Shown: positions 33,885-40,850 of the stretch, piece by piece
Layout of the letters: each line of letters opens with the position of its first letter
How positions within the stretch are numbered: position 1 is the first letter of the stretch
From: Magnetospirillum fulvum MGU-K5
GTDB taxonomy: Bacteria > Pseudomonadota > Alphaproteobacteria > Rhodospirillales > Magnetospirillaceae
Direction of reading: 5' to 3'
DNA length: 45,348 nt
Assembly (NCBI RefSeq): GCF_000442515.1
Contig: NZ_AQPH01000024.1
Coordinates: 1-45,348, forward strand
The notes under the pieces: model-generated
The model's database searches: none
What the model was told of the DNA's origin: nothing
Seen by the model: the letters and a program-made list of their open reading frames with translations, nothing else
Made by a program: the position numbers and the translations under genes

Positions 33885-34694
33885 ATGGTAAAGTTTGAGA
33901 GACGATGGCTGCGCGGGTTTGCCTTGACCACGGGTCTGGTCGCGGCTCTGGTGACGGCCACGGCCCAAGCCGCCGAAAAGGTCAAGCTTGGCGTGATCGG
34001 CGGTGCCGAGGAAGAAATCGCCGAAGTGGCGAAGAAGGTCGCGGCGACCAAGGGATTGGACGTCGAACTGATCACCTTCTCGGATTATGTGCAGCCCAAC
34101 GCTGCCCTCGAATCGGGCGATCTCGACGCCAACGCCTTCCAGCACAAGCCTTACCTTGACGCCCAGATCAAGGCGCACGGCTATCACATCGTTCCCGTTG
34201 GCTTCACCATCGTCGAGCCGATCGGTCTTTTTTCGAAAAAGATCAAGAAATTCGACCAATTGCCCAACGGGGCCAAGATCGGCATTCCGAACGACCCCAG
34301 CAATGGGGCGCGCGCCCTGCGCCTGCTGGCGGCGCATGGGCTGATTACCCTGAAAGACGGCAAGCAGGAAGATGCCTCGGTTCTCGACATCGCCAAGAAC
34401 CCCAAGAAGATCAAGTTCTTTGAGCTGGAAGCGCCGCAATTGCCGCGCGCCCTCGATGATTTCGACGCGGCGGTCATCAACACCAATTATTCGCTGAATG
34501 GCGGGTTCGATCCGGTCAAGGACGCCCTGATTCAGGAACCGCGCCAGAACAACCCCTATGGCAATTTCATCGCGGTTCGGGAGCAAGACAAGGATAAGCC
34601 GGTCTTCAAGACCCTGGTCGCCGCCTATCAGTCCCCGGAAGTGTCGAGCTTCCTTGAAACGCGCTTCAAGGGGGCCATCCTTCCCGCGTGGTAA
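33885..34694 (+). CDS. metQ: MetQ/NlpA-family substrate-binding protein
   Basis: A 269-residue binding protein of the methionine-uptake type. It has a Sec-type signal (LRGFALTTGLVAALVTATAQA) and the family blocks VKLGVIGGAEEEIAE, VELITFSDYVQPNAALESGD, DANAFQHKPYLD, PIGLFSKKIKKFDQLPNGAK, IPNDPSNGARALRLL and AAVINTNYSLNGGFDP. No lipobox Cys is visible, unlike classical NlpA lipoproteins. ATG 33885 follows a GGGGG site. No metN or metI neighbour is present, so it must use an ABC transporter encoded elsewhere, and the ligand (Met or another small thio or amino compound) is unproven. The gene ends before a strong hairpin and is followed by a porin gene. Confidence 0.85.
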   Translation: MVKFERRWLRGFALTTGLVAALVTATAQAAEKVKLGVIGGAEEEIAEVAKKVAATKGLDVELITFSDYVQPNAALESGDLDANAFQHKPYLDAQIKAHGYHIVPVGFTIVEPIGLFSKKIKKFDQLPNGAKIGIPNDPSNGARALRLLAAHGLITLKDGKQEDASVLDIAKNPKKIKFFELEAPQLPRALDDFDAAVINTNYSLNGGFDPVKDALIQEPRQNNPYGNFIAVREQDKDKPVFKTLVAAYQSPEVSSFLETRFKGAILPAW

Positions 34695-34993
34695 GGGGGC
34701 CTGCGCGTCTGTCGTTCGGGTCGTTCCGCTCATATGCACGGAAACCAGACAGCCCCGCCATCATCGCACACCGATGGCGGGGAAGAGCGGAGCCGTATGT
34801 CTGCGACGTCAATCCAGTGTGACGAACGTCCGGTGAAGTAACGGAAATGCCGACAGGACATCAGAGCCGCCCGTCGTCGGACGGGAGATCCGAACGCGCC
34901 GCCCAAACACCCTTATTAAGGGATAAATATATTCACCAAACAACTAAAAACCGCTTGCGGCGGTTGAGTATTGAAAGAGCGCAGGAGGGAGAA
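34695..34993. other. Intergenic region between metQ and the porin gene
   Basis: About 299 bases, containing the hairpin at 34753-34782. The part after 34910 is A/T-rich (ATAAATATATTCACC at 34922 onwards) and probably carries the porin promoter. The porin frame is open through this stretch but has no signal peptide or family similarity before the TTG start at 34994. Confidence 0.4.
34753..34782 (+). terminator. Putative terminator after metQ
   Basis: Perfect 10-bp inverted repeat CCCCGCCATC (34753-34762) / GATGGCGGGG (34773-34782) with a ten-base loop, 58 bases after the stop codon. No U-run follows, so it may work with Rho or as an mRNA 3' protector. Confidence 0.5.
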
Positions 34994-36403
34994 TTGCTTT
35001 CCAAGAACGCAAAGACGATTTCGGTCGTCACCTTGGGATTAGGGGCAGCGCTGTATTCGGGGTCCGCCCGTGCCGACGATATCAGCGAACTGAAATCACT
35101 GGTCAACGAGCTGAAAAAACAGGTCGTCGAACAGCGTGCCCAGATCAACGAGTTGAACAATCAGGTCAACGAGCAGAAAAAGCAGGTCACCACCCAGAGT
35201 GACACGCTGCAAAAGGTCGAAGCCCAGCAGCAGGATATCGCCAAGAAGCAGGCTGCGGAGGCGCCTGTGCTGGCAGGTGATCCGACCAAGCCCGGCTTCT
35301 TCAAGATTCCGGGAACCCGGACCTCGCTGAAGTTCGGCGGCTACGTCAAACTGGACGCGGTTGACGATCTTTCCGGCAATATCGGCAGCAGCGTCGCCAC
35401 CGATTTCGGATCGATTCCGCTCGACCATTCGCGCAAGGGCAATCGCGACGGTCAGGTCACCTTCAGCGCCCAGGAAACCCGGCTCAATCTGACCGCTCTG
35501 ACCGCGACCGAAGCGTTGGGCGACGTGAAGACCTATGTCGAAGGCGACTTCTACGGCTCGGGCAATGGCGGCGCCAACGTGTTCCGACTGCGCCAGGCCT
35601 ATGTGCAGGGGGGGCGCTTCCTGGCCGGTCAGACCTGGACGACCTTCTCGGACCTCGATACCGCCCAGCCGGAAACGCTCGATTTCAATGGTCCGGTCGG
35701 TTACGCCGCCACGCGCCAGCCGCTGTTGCGCTATACTCAGCCGCTTCCGCTCGGCAAACTCGACCTTGCGATCGAAAGCCCGCAGGGCGATTTCAACGCG
35801 ACCGGCACCTTCAACGACAGCAAGATCGACAAGGCCCCGGATCTGGTCGCCCGCTACACCGCCGACACCTCGTGGGGCCATGTCGGCGTGGCAGCCCTGG
35901 GCCGCTATCTGGCGACCGATTCCGGCCTGTCCGGGCAGAGTGACGGCAAGTTCGTCTATGGCGTCCTGGCCGGTCTCGGGATCAAGACCTTCGGCAAGGA
36001 TCAGTTGCTGTTCCAGACCGTCGATGGCAATGGCGTCGGACGCTATCTCGAACACGGCCAGTTCATCTCGGCGATCGTCACCAATGACGAAATCCGGCCG
36101 ATCGACGTGTGGGGCGGCACCGTCGGCTATACCCACTTCTGGACCGACACGCTGCGCAGCAGCGCCGCCTATGGCTACAGCCACTTCAGCACCCCCGCCG
36201 GGGGAACCGTTCAGCCGCTCAAGAGCCTGACTTCATTCCACGCCAATTTGATCTGGAGCCCGTGGGACTCCACCGATGTCGGTCTCGAGTACATTTACGG
36301 CCATATCGAACTCGACCGGCCGCAATATGATACCGCGACCAAGACCTGGGCTTCGTCCGGTTCGGCGAACCGGATCCAGGCCAGCGTCAAGTACGGCTTC
36401 TAA
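34994..36403 (+). CDS. DcaP-like trimeric porin
   Basis: A 469-residue outer-membrane channel. The TTG at 34994 is chosen because AGGAGGGAG lies directly upstream and a Sec signal follows at once (TISVVTLGLGAALYSGSARA). Residues ~28-85 form a polar coiled coil (LKSLVNELKKQVVEQRAQ, INELNNQVNEQKKQV), typical of DcaP-like porins that trimerise through it. The barrel starts with RTSLKFGGYVKLDAVDD and ends in aromatic residues (ASVKYGF), the usual outer-membrane assembly signal. It is followed by an amino-acid ABC transporter, so it may admit the same solutes. DcaP proteins are known to pass dicarboxylates and other small anions. Confidence 0.88.
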   Translation: MLSKNAKTISVVTLGLGAALYSGSARADDISELKSLVNELKKQVVEQRAQINELNNQVNEQKKQVTTQSDTLQKVEAQQQDIAKKQAAEAPVLAGDPTKPGFFKIPGTRTSLKFGGYVKLDAVDDLSGNIGSSVATDFGSIPLDHSRKGNRDGQVTFSAQETRLNLTALTATEALGDVKTYVEGDFYGSGNGGANVFRLRQAYVQGGRFLAGQTWTTFSDLDTAQPETLDFNGPVGYAATRQPLLRYTQPLPLGKLDLAIESPQGDFNATGTFNDSKIDKAPDLVARYTADTSWGHVGVAALGRYLATDSGLSGQSDGKFVYGVLAGLGIKTFGKDQLLFQTVDGNGVGRYLEHGQFISAIVTNDEIRPIDVWGGTVGYTHFWTDTLRSSAAYGYSHFSTPAGGTVQPLKSLTSFHANLIWSPWDSTDVGLEYIYGHIELDRPQYDTATKTWASSGSANRIQASVKYGF

Positions 36404-36416
36404 CGCGTAAAGTGAG

Positions 36417-36440
36417 GCGGGACAGGACCACCTGGCCCGC
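36417..36440 (+). terminator. Hairpin between porin and binding-protein genes
   Basis: GCGGG-A-CAGG paired with CCTG-G-CCCGC around ACCA: two stacked stems of 5 and 4 bp with one mismatch, 13 bases after the porin stop. It may partly end porin transcription or protect its mRNA. No U-run. Confidence 0.4.
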
Positions 36441-36468
36441 ATCCTCTCTCTTCATTCGGGGGAAAACG

Positions 36469-37275
36469 ATGTTTCGCAAGATACCGCAGATTCTTGCCGC
36501 CGCCCTTGTCTTCGTCACCGGCGCGGCCCAGGCCGACCAGCTGGACGATATCCGCAAAGCGGGTGTGGTGCGGGTCGCCGTCTTTGACAGCAATCCGCCG
36601 TTCGGCTTCGTCGATGAGAAGACCCATGCCCTGGAAGGCTATGACATCGACTTCGCCAAAGCCTTTGCCGACAAGATCGGGGTGAAGCTCGAGCTTGTGC
36701 CGACCAACCCGGCCAACCGCATCCCGGTGCTTCAGTCGGGCAAGGCTGATCTGATTGTCGCCGATCTCACCATCACCCCGGAGCGGGGCAAGGTGGTCGA
36801 TTTCAGCATTCCCTACTTCGTCACCGGCCAGCAATTCCTGGTCCCGGCCAACGCTCCAGCGACGCTGGCCGATTACGCCAAGAGCCGGATCGGGGCGGTC
36901 AAAGGCACCACCGGCGAGCAGGCGGCCAAGGCCCGCTTCCCCGAAGCGCGGGTCCTGTCCTATGACGATATCCCGCTGGCCTTCTCTGCCCTGCGCAATG
37001 GCAGCGTCCAGGCGATCACCCAGGATGCCGAAATCCTGGCCGGTCTGCTGGCCGAGGCACCGGACAAGGCCAAATACAAGGTTCTACCGGAATTGTTGAG
37101 CCGCGAACTGATCGGCGTCGCGGTCAAGAAGGACGAAACGGCGCTGCTTGCCCAGGTCAATGCGATCCTGCTCGAGCTGGAAAATAACGGCCGGGCCGCG
37201 GCGATCTTCGAGCAATGGTTCGGTGCCAAGAGCAAGGCGCCCGAGCCGCGCAATTTCAAGATCGGCACCCCGTAA
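36469..37275 (+). CDS. Polar amino-acid ABC transporter, periplasmic binding protein
   Basis: A 268-residue family-3 solute-binding protein. A Sec signal (IPQILAAALVFVTGAAQA) is followed by the usual blocks: VRVAVFDSNPPFGFVDE, LEGYDIDFAKAFADKIG, LVPTNPANRIPVLQSGKADL, the signature DLTITPERGKVVDFSIPY and a C-terminal GRAAAIFEQWFG. The Arg in NPANRIPVL and the Asp in the late QAITQDAEI correspond to ligand carboxylate and amino contacts in this family. ATG 36469 has GGGGG upstream. It heads the cassette with the ATPase and two permeases that follow. Substrate is an L-amino acid, perhaps acidic or neutral; this is not settled by sequence. Confidence 0.89.
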   Translation: MFRKIPQILAAALVFVTGAAQADQLDDIRKAGVVRVAVFDSNPPFGFVDEKTHALEGYDIDFAKAFADKIGVKLELVPTNPANRIPVLQSGKADLIVADLTITPERGKVVDFSIPYFVTGQQFLVPANAPATLADYAKSRIGAVKGTTGEQAAKARFPEARVLSYDDIPLAFSALRNGSVQAITQDAEILAGLLAEAPDKAKYKVLPELLSRELIGVAVKKDETALLAQVNAILLELENNGRAAAIFEQWFGAKSKAPEPRNFKIGTP

Positions 37276-37320
37276 CATCGGCCTTGAGGGAAGGGTTCCC
37301 CACCCGCTACCCTTGATCAC

Positions 37321-37351
37321 CGGCTCCCCCGTCGCTGCGGCTGGGGAGCCG
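37321..37351 (+). terminator. Attenuator-type hairpin between binding protein and ATPase genes
   Basis: CGGCTCCCC (37321-37329) and GGGGAGCCG (37343-37351) form a perfect 9-bp stem. Such a hairpin after a binding-protein gene commonly lowers expression of the downstream transporter genes relative to the binding protein; that role is inferred here. Confidence 0.5.
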
Positions 37352-37393
37352 CCTTATCTCCCCTCCCCCGCTTGGCAGTGAATCGGTCCGTTG

Positions 37394-38164
37394 ATGTCAG
37401 AGCCCGCCCCGCCGGTGATCGAATTTCGCTCCGTCACCAAATCCTTTGGAACAAATCCGGTCATCCGCGGCATTGATCTGTCCGTCGCCCAGGGCGAGGT
37501 CGTCGTCATCTGCGGCCCCTCCGGATCGGGGAAATCGACCCTGATCCGTCTGGTCAACCGGCTGGAAAGCCTGAGTTCGGGCGATATCCTGATCGACGGG
37601 AACAGCACCGCGTCCTATCGCGGCGCCGCCTTGCGCGAATTGCGCACCGGCATCGGATTCGTCTTTCAGCAATTCAATCTGTATGGCCATCTGACCGCCG
37701 CCGAGAACATCGCCCTTGCCCCGCGCAAGGTCCTCGGCCTCTCGGCGCAAGAGGCGCTGGAGCGGGCGCGGGCGTTGCTGGCCCGGGTCGGACTGGCCGA
37801 CAAGGAAGCCCAATATCCGTCGCAATTGTCGGGAGGGCAGCAGCAACGGGTGGCGATCGCCCGCGCCCTGGCGATGCAGCCCAAGATCTTGTTGTTCGAC
37901 GAGCCGACGTCGGCACTGGACCCGGAAATGATCGGCGAGGTTCTCGCGGTGATCCGGCAGTTGGCCGACACCGGGATCACGATGCTGGTGGTGACCCACG
38001 AAATGGGCTTTGCCCGCGAGATCGCCGACCGCGTTGTCTTTATCGATGGCGGAGTGATCCTCGAAGACGCCCCGCCCGAGCAATTTTTCCTCGCCACCCG
38101 CCATCCCCGCGCCCAGCGTTTCTTACGGCAATTGCTGTCTCCCTTGCATACGGCGACGGAGTGA
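37394..38164 (+). CDS. Polar amino-acid ABC transporter ATPase (GlnQ-like)
   Basis: A 256-residue cytoplasmic ATPase with Walker A GPSGSGKST, Q-loop FVFQQFNLYGHLT, signature LSGGQQQRVAIARAL, Walker B LLFDEPTSALDPE and H-loop VVTHEMGFA. These are typical of the GlnQ/HisP group that energises uptake of polar amino acids. ATG 37394 is preferred over the TTG just before it. Its TGA overlaps the next gene's ATG (TGATG), so the ATPase and first permease are translationally coupled. The energy-coupling partner of the two downstream permeases. Confidence 0.93.
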   Translation: MSEPAPPVIEFRSVTKSFGTNPVIRGIDLSVAQGEVVVICGPSGSGKSTLIRLVNRLESLSSGDILIDGNSTASYRGAALRELRTGIGFVFQQFNLYGHLTAAENIALAPRKVLGLSAQEALERARALLARVGLADKEAQYPSQLSGGQQQRVAIARALAMQPKILLFDEPTSALDPEMIGEVLAVIRQLADTGITMLVVTHEMGFAREIADRVVFIDGGVILEDAPPEQFFLATRHPRAQRFLRQLLSPLHTATE

Positions 38165-38925
38165 TGGGCTTTTCCGTCGATTTCGCCGGGGTTCTGAGCG
38201 GCCCCCCGTTGCATTGGCTGGTCACCGGCTTTTTCACCACGATCGTCGTCACGATCGCCGCCAGTGTGCTGGCCAGTCTGCTGGCTTTGCTCCTGCTCGG
38301 ACTGCGCATCTCGGACAATCGACCGGCGCGGACAATCGCGGCCGGGATCATCGAACTGTTCCGCAACACGCCGTTTCTGGTCCAGATGATGTTCTGGTAC
38401 TTCGCCGCGTTCGGCTTGCTGCCGTCCGGAATCCGCGACTGGATCAACGCCGATCATTCCTGGGCCACCCTGCCCGGCAACATCCCGCTGGTCAGCCCGG
38501 AATTCATCGCCTCGACCTGGGGGTTGGGGATGTTCTCGGCGGTATTCATCGCCGAGGAAATCCGCGCCGGATTGCTCGCCCTGCCCAAAGGCCAGAGCGA
38601 GGCGGCGCTCAGTCAGGGCTTCGGCCATTGGGCCAGCCTGCGCCATGTGCTGTTGCCCCAGGCCCTGACCAATTCGTTTCAGGCCGTCGTCGGGCAATAT
38701 CTCAATTTGATGAAGCTGTCTTCGCTGGCCACCGCGATCGGACTGGCCGAGATCACCTATCAGGTGCGTCAGATCGAAAGCTATAACTCTCACGCGATCG
38801 AGGCGTTCGCGGTCGGGACCGGGCTGTACCTTCTGCTCGGGCTGGCGATGGGACGGCTGATGCTGGCCTTTGCCCCCAAACGACGGGACGGACGGCGGGG
38901 CGCGGAGGCCGGACATGCCGCCTGA
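38164..38925 (+). CDS. Polar amino-acid ABC permease 1
   Basis: A 253-residue inner-membrane permease of the HisM/GltJ class. It has about five to six hydrophobic spans (WLVTGFFTTIVVTIAASVLA, LASLLALLLLGL) and the conserved IIELFRNTPFLVQMMFWYF block, and the ATPase-coupling EAA loop (EAALSQGFGHWASLRHVLLP). ATG 38164 overlaps the ATPase stop. A GTG one codon earlier is equally possible. The longer spacing after the first spans resembles GltJ-like acidic amino-acid permeases, though this is not decisive. It pairs with the second permease to form the heterodimeric channel. Confidence 0.9.
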   Translation: MGFSVDFAGVLSGPPLHWLVTGFFTTIVVTIAASVLASLLALLLLGLRISDNRPARTIAAGIIELFRNTPFLVQMMFWYFAAFGLLPSGIRDWINADHSWATLPGNIPLVSPEFIASTWGLGMFSAVFIAEEIRAGLLALPKGQSEAALSQGFGHWASLRHVLLPQALTNSFQAVVGQYLNLMKLSSLATAIGLAEITYQVRQIESYNSHAIEAFAVGTGLYLLLGLAMGRLMLAFAPKRRDGRRGAEAGHAA

Positions 38926-39610
38926 ACTCGACGTGATCTGGCGCAATCTCGATTACCTGCTGTGGGGCCGGATGGCGCAGGGAGAGCCGGGCGGGTTGCT
39001 GCTTAGCGTCCTGATCGCCCTCGCCTCGGGCGTGCTGGCCCTGGTCGGCGGAATCGCGCTCGCGGTGCTGGCGTGGTTTTCGTCCGGCCTGCTGCGGCGC
39101 GTGCTGTTCGTGTGGGCCGACCTGATCCGGGGCATCCCCCTGATCTTCGTGATCTTCTGGGTCTATTTCCTGGTCCCGGCCCTGTTCGGCGGGGCGATCC
39201 CCGGCACGGTGTCGGTGATTCTCGCCCTGGCCTGGTTCTCCGCCGCGGCGGTGATGTACAGCACCCTGTCCGGGTTAGAGGCTCTGTCCGGTGGTCAGCG
39301 CGAAGCCGCCTTGTCCACCGGGCTATCCGAAATGCAGACCCTGTTCGTGGTTCTGCTGCCCCAGGCGCTGGTCAATCTCGTGCCCTCCTATGTCAGCCTG
39401 TTCGCCTCGCTGATCAAGGATACCTCGCTCGCCTTTATCGTCAATGTCCCCGAACTGACGATGGTTGCCAGTCAGGTCAACAACCGAACCCAGCTTTATC
39501 CGACCACGATCTTTCTGTTCACCGCGGCGCTGTATTTCGTGCTGTGCGGCGGCCTGTCCCTGTTGGTGCGCAAGATCATGCGCAGGCCTGTCGCCGCGTC
39601 GTGGGACTAG
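38915..39610 (+). CDS. Polar amino-acid ABC permease 2
   Basis: A 231-residue permease partner. Features: LLLSVLIALASGVLALVGG span, VWADLIRGIPLIFVIFWVYF, the EAA loop (REAALSTGLSEMQTLFVVLL) followed by PQALVNLVPSYVSL and a C-terminal span. ATG 38915 overlaps the previous gene by 11 bases and has GGAGG upstream. It closes the four-gene transporter cassette. Both permeases have full-length membrane domains and no visible disruption. Confidence 0.9.
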   Translation: MPPELDVIWRNLDYLLWGRMAQGEPGGLLLSVLIALASGVLALVGGIALAVLAWFSSGLLRRVLFVWADLIRGIPLIFVIFWVYFLVPALFGGAIPGTVSVILALAWFSAAAVMYSTLSGLEALSGGQREAALSTGLSEMQTLFVVLLPQALVNLVPSYVSLFASLIKDTSLAFIVNVPELTMVASQVNNRTQLYPTTIFLFTAALYFVLCGGLSLLVRKIMRRPVAASWD

Positions 39611-39759
39611 ACGATCCGCCCCCTTGATCGCGTAGCGGTTTTATTCATACTCTGTGCCTTAGGACTTCACAATCGATCGGCAAAACCGCCGACGCGGAGT
39701 TGGACGTTGTGCCGACTTCGACAAAAACAAGAAGACCAGGCAACAGGGAAGGACAAAAC

Positions 39760-40524
39760 ATGACGGGAATTACCCTGCGGCACGAAGGCGCGACCTTGGT
39801 CGTCGGCTTCGACCGCCCGGACAAGCGCAATGCGATCACCGTGGAGATGTATGGCGAACTGGCCGCCGCGCTGGACCGCGCCGAAGCCGACCCGGCGGTG
39901 CGCGTTGTCCTTTTTCACGGAACCGACGGCGTTTTCACCGCCGGAAACGATCTGCGCGATTTTCTGGAAAACCCGCCCGACGGACCCGATCACCCGGCGT
40001 TCCGGTTCATCCGCACCCTGGCTTCGGCGAACAAGGTCCTGGTGGCCGCCGTCGACGGACCGGCCGTTGGAGTCGGCGCGACGATGCTGCTGCACTGCGA
40101 TCTCGTCATCGCGGCGCGGACGGCGCAGTTCGCTTTCCCGTTCATCAATCTCGGTCTGGTGCCCGAAGCGGGGAGTTCGCTTTTGCTGCCCCGCCTCGCC
40201 GGCTACCACCGCGCCGCCGCGCTGTTGATGCTGGGCGACAGCTTCGATGCCGAGACCGCGCGCGAGATCGGGCTGGTTTCCCGCGTTGTCGAGGCGGACG
40301 CGTTGCAAACCGAGGCGCTGGCACTGGCCGCCCGCCTTGCCGCCAAGGCCCCCGAAGCGCTGCGTCAGGTCAAATCCCTGATCAAATCGCCCCGCCATGA
40401 GGTCGATACCCGCATCGTCGAGGAAGCTGAGTTGTTCATGCACAGGCTGCGTTCGCCGGAATTGCGCGAAGCGATCGACGCCTTCTTCGCCAAGCGTCAG
40501 CCCGACTTCTCCCGCTTCGCCTAA
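39760..40524 (+). CDS. Enoyl-CoA hydratase/isomerase family protein
   Basis: A 254-residue crotonase-fold enzyme acting on acyl-CoA thioesters. The oxyanion-hole segments are visible: HGTDGVFTAGNDLRDFLE in the first half and VDGPAVGVGATMLLHCDLV with FPFINLGLVPEAGSSLLLP in the second. Glu in GLVPEAG matches one catalytic glutamate; the first hydratase Glu position appears to be Met/Leu-rich (ATMLLHCD), so isomerase or other crotonase activity is as likely as hydration. ATG 39760 has GGAAGGA six bases upstream. It stands alone after the transporter cassette and before a large hairpin; its pathway is not indicated by neighbours. Confidence 0.88.
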   Translation: MTGITLRHEGATLVVGFDRPDKRNAITVEMYGELAAALDRAEADPAVRVVLFHGTDGVFTAGNDLRDFLENPPDGPDHPAFRFIRTLASANKVLVAAVDGPAVGVGATMLLHCDLVIAARTAQFAFPFINLGLVPEAGSSLLLPRLAGYHRAAALLMLGDSFDAETAREIGLVSRVVEADALQTEALALAARLAAKAPEALRQVKSLIKSPRHEVDTRIVEEAELFMHRLRSPELREAIDAFFAKRQPDFSRFA

Positions 40525-40850
40525 GGCAATAAACCGCTCTTGGCCGCCAGCCATGGCTGACGGCCAAGAGCGCGGATGCGCCCGCTAGGGCAGAGGGACA
40601 ATACGGCAAATCACGTCAGCCGATACCGTCTCTGTACAGCCCCCGCACTGGGGGCGGCCTTTCGGTCCCGTCTTGGCTGCGACCATAGCCTGTGCGGGCG
40701 CGTCGGGCAAAGAGGCCTCGGCCCGATCGGGGAAAAAGAACACAAGGAGATTGTGCGCTGCCGCCGCGTCCGGGGGCGAACCCCTGTGTTCCACGCCGGA
40801 AGAGCCGTGTATCCTGCGACCAGCGGTCATTGCCGCGGGGGAGACGTCCG
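40525..40850. other. Intergenic region with two hairpins
   Basis: About 326 bases without a supported gene. It holds the long hairpin at 40535-40572 and a second one at 40639-40655 (GCCCCC / GGGGGC, five-base loop, followed by GGCCTTTCGG). The part after 40730 is a likely leader and promoter for the TPR-methyltransferase gene, whose ribosome site GGGGGAG lies at about 40839-40845. Confidence 0.45.
40535..40572 (+). terminator. Long hairpin after the enoyl-CoA hydratase gene
   Basis: CGCTCTTGGCCG (40535-40546) pairs perfectly with CGGCCAAGAGCG (40561-40572), and the loop itself is the palindrome CAGCCATGGCTG, giving a near-continuous stem with one mismatch. It starts ten bases after the stop codon. 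There is no U-run on the plus strand, while GGTTTATTGCC follows on the minus strand, so direction is uncertain. Confidence 0.6.
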
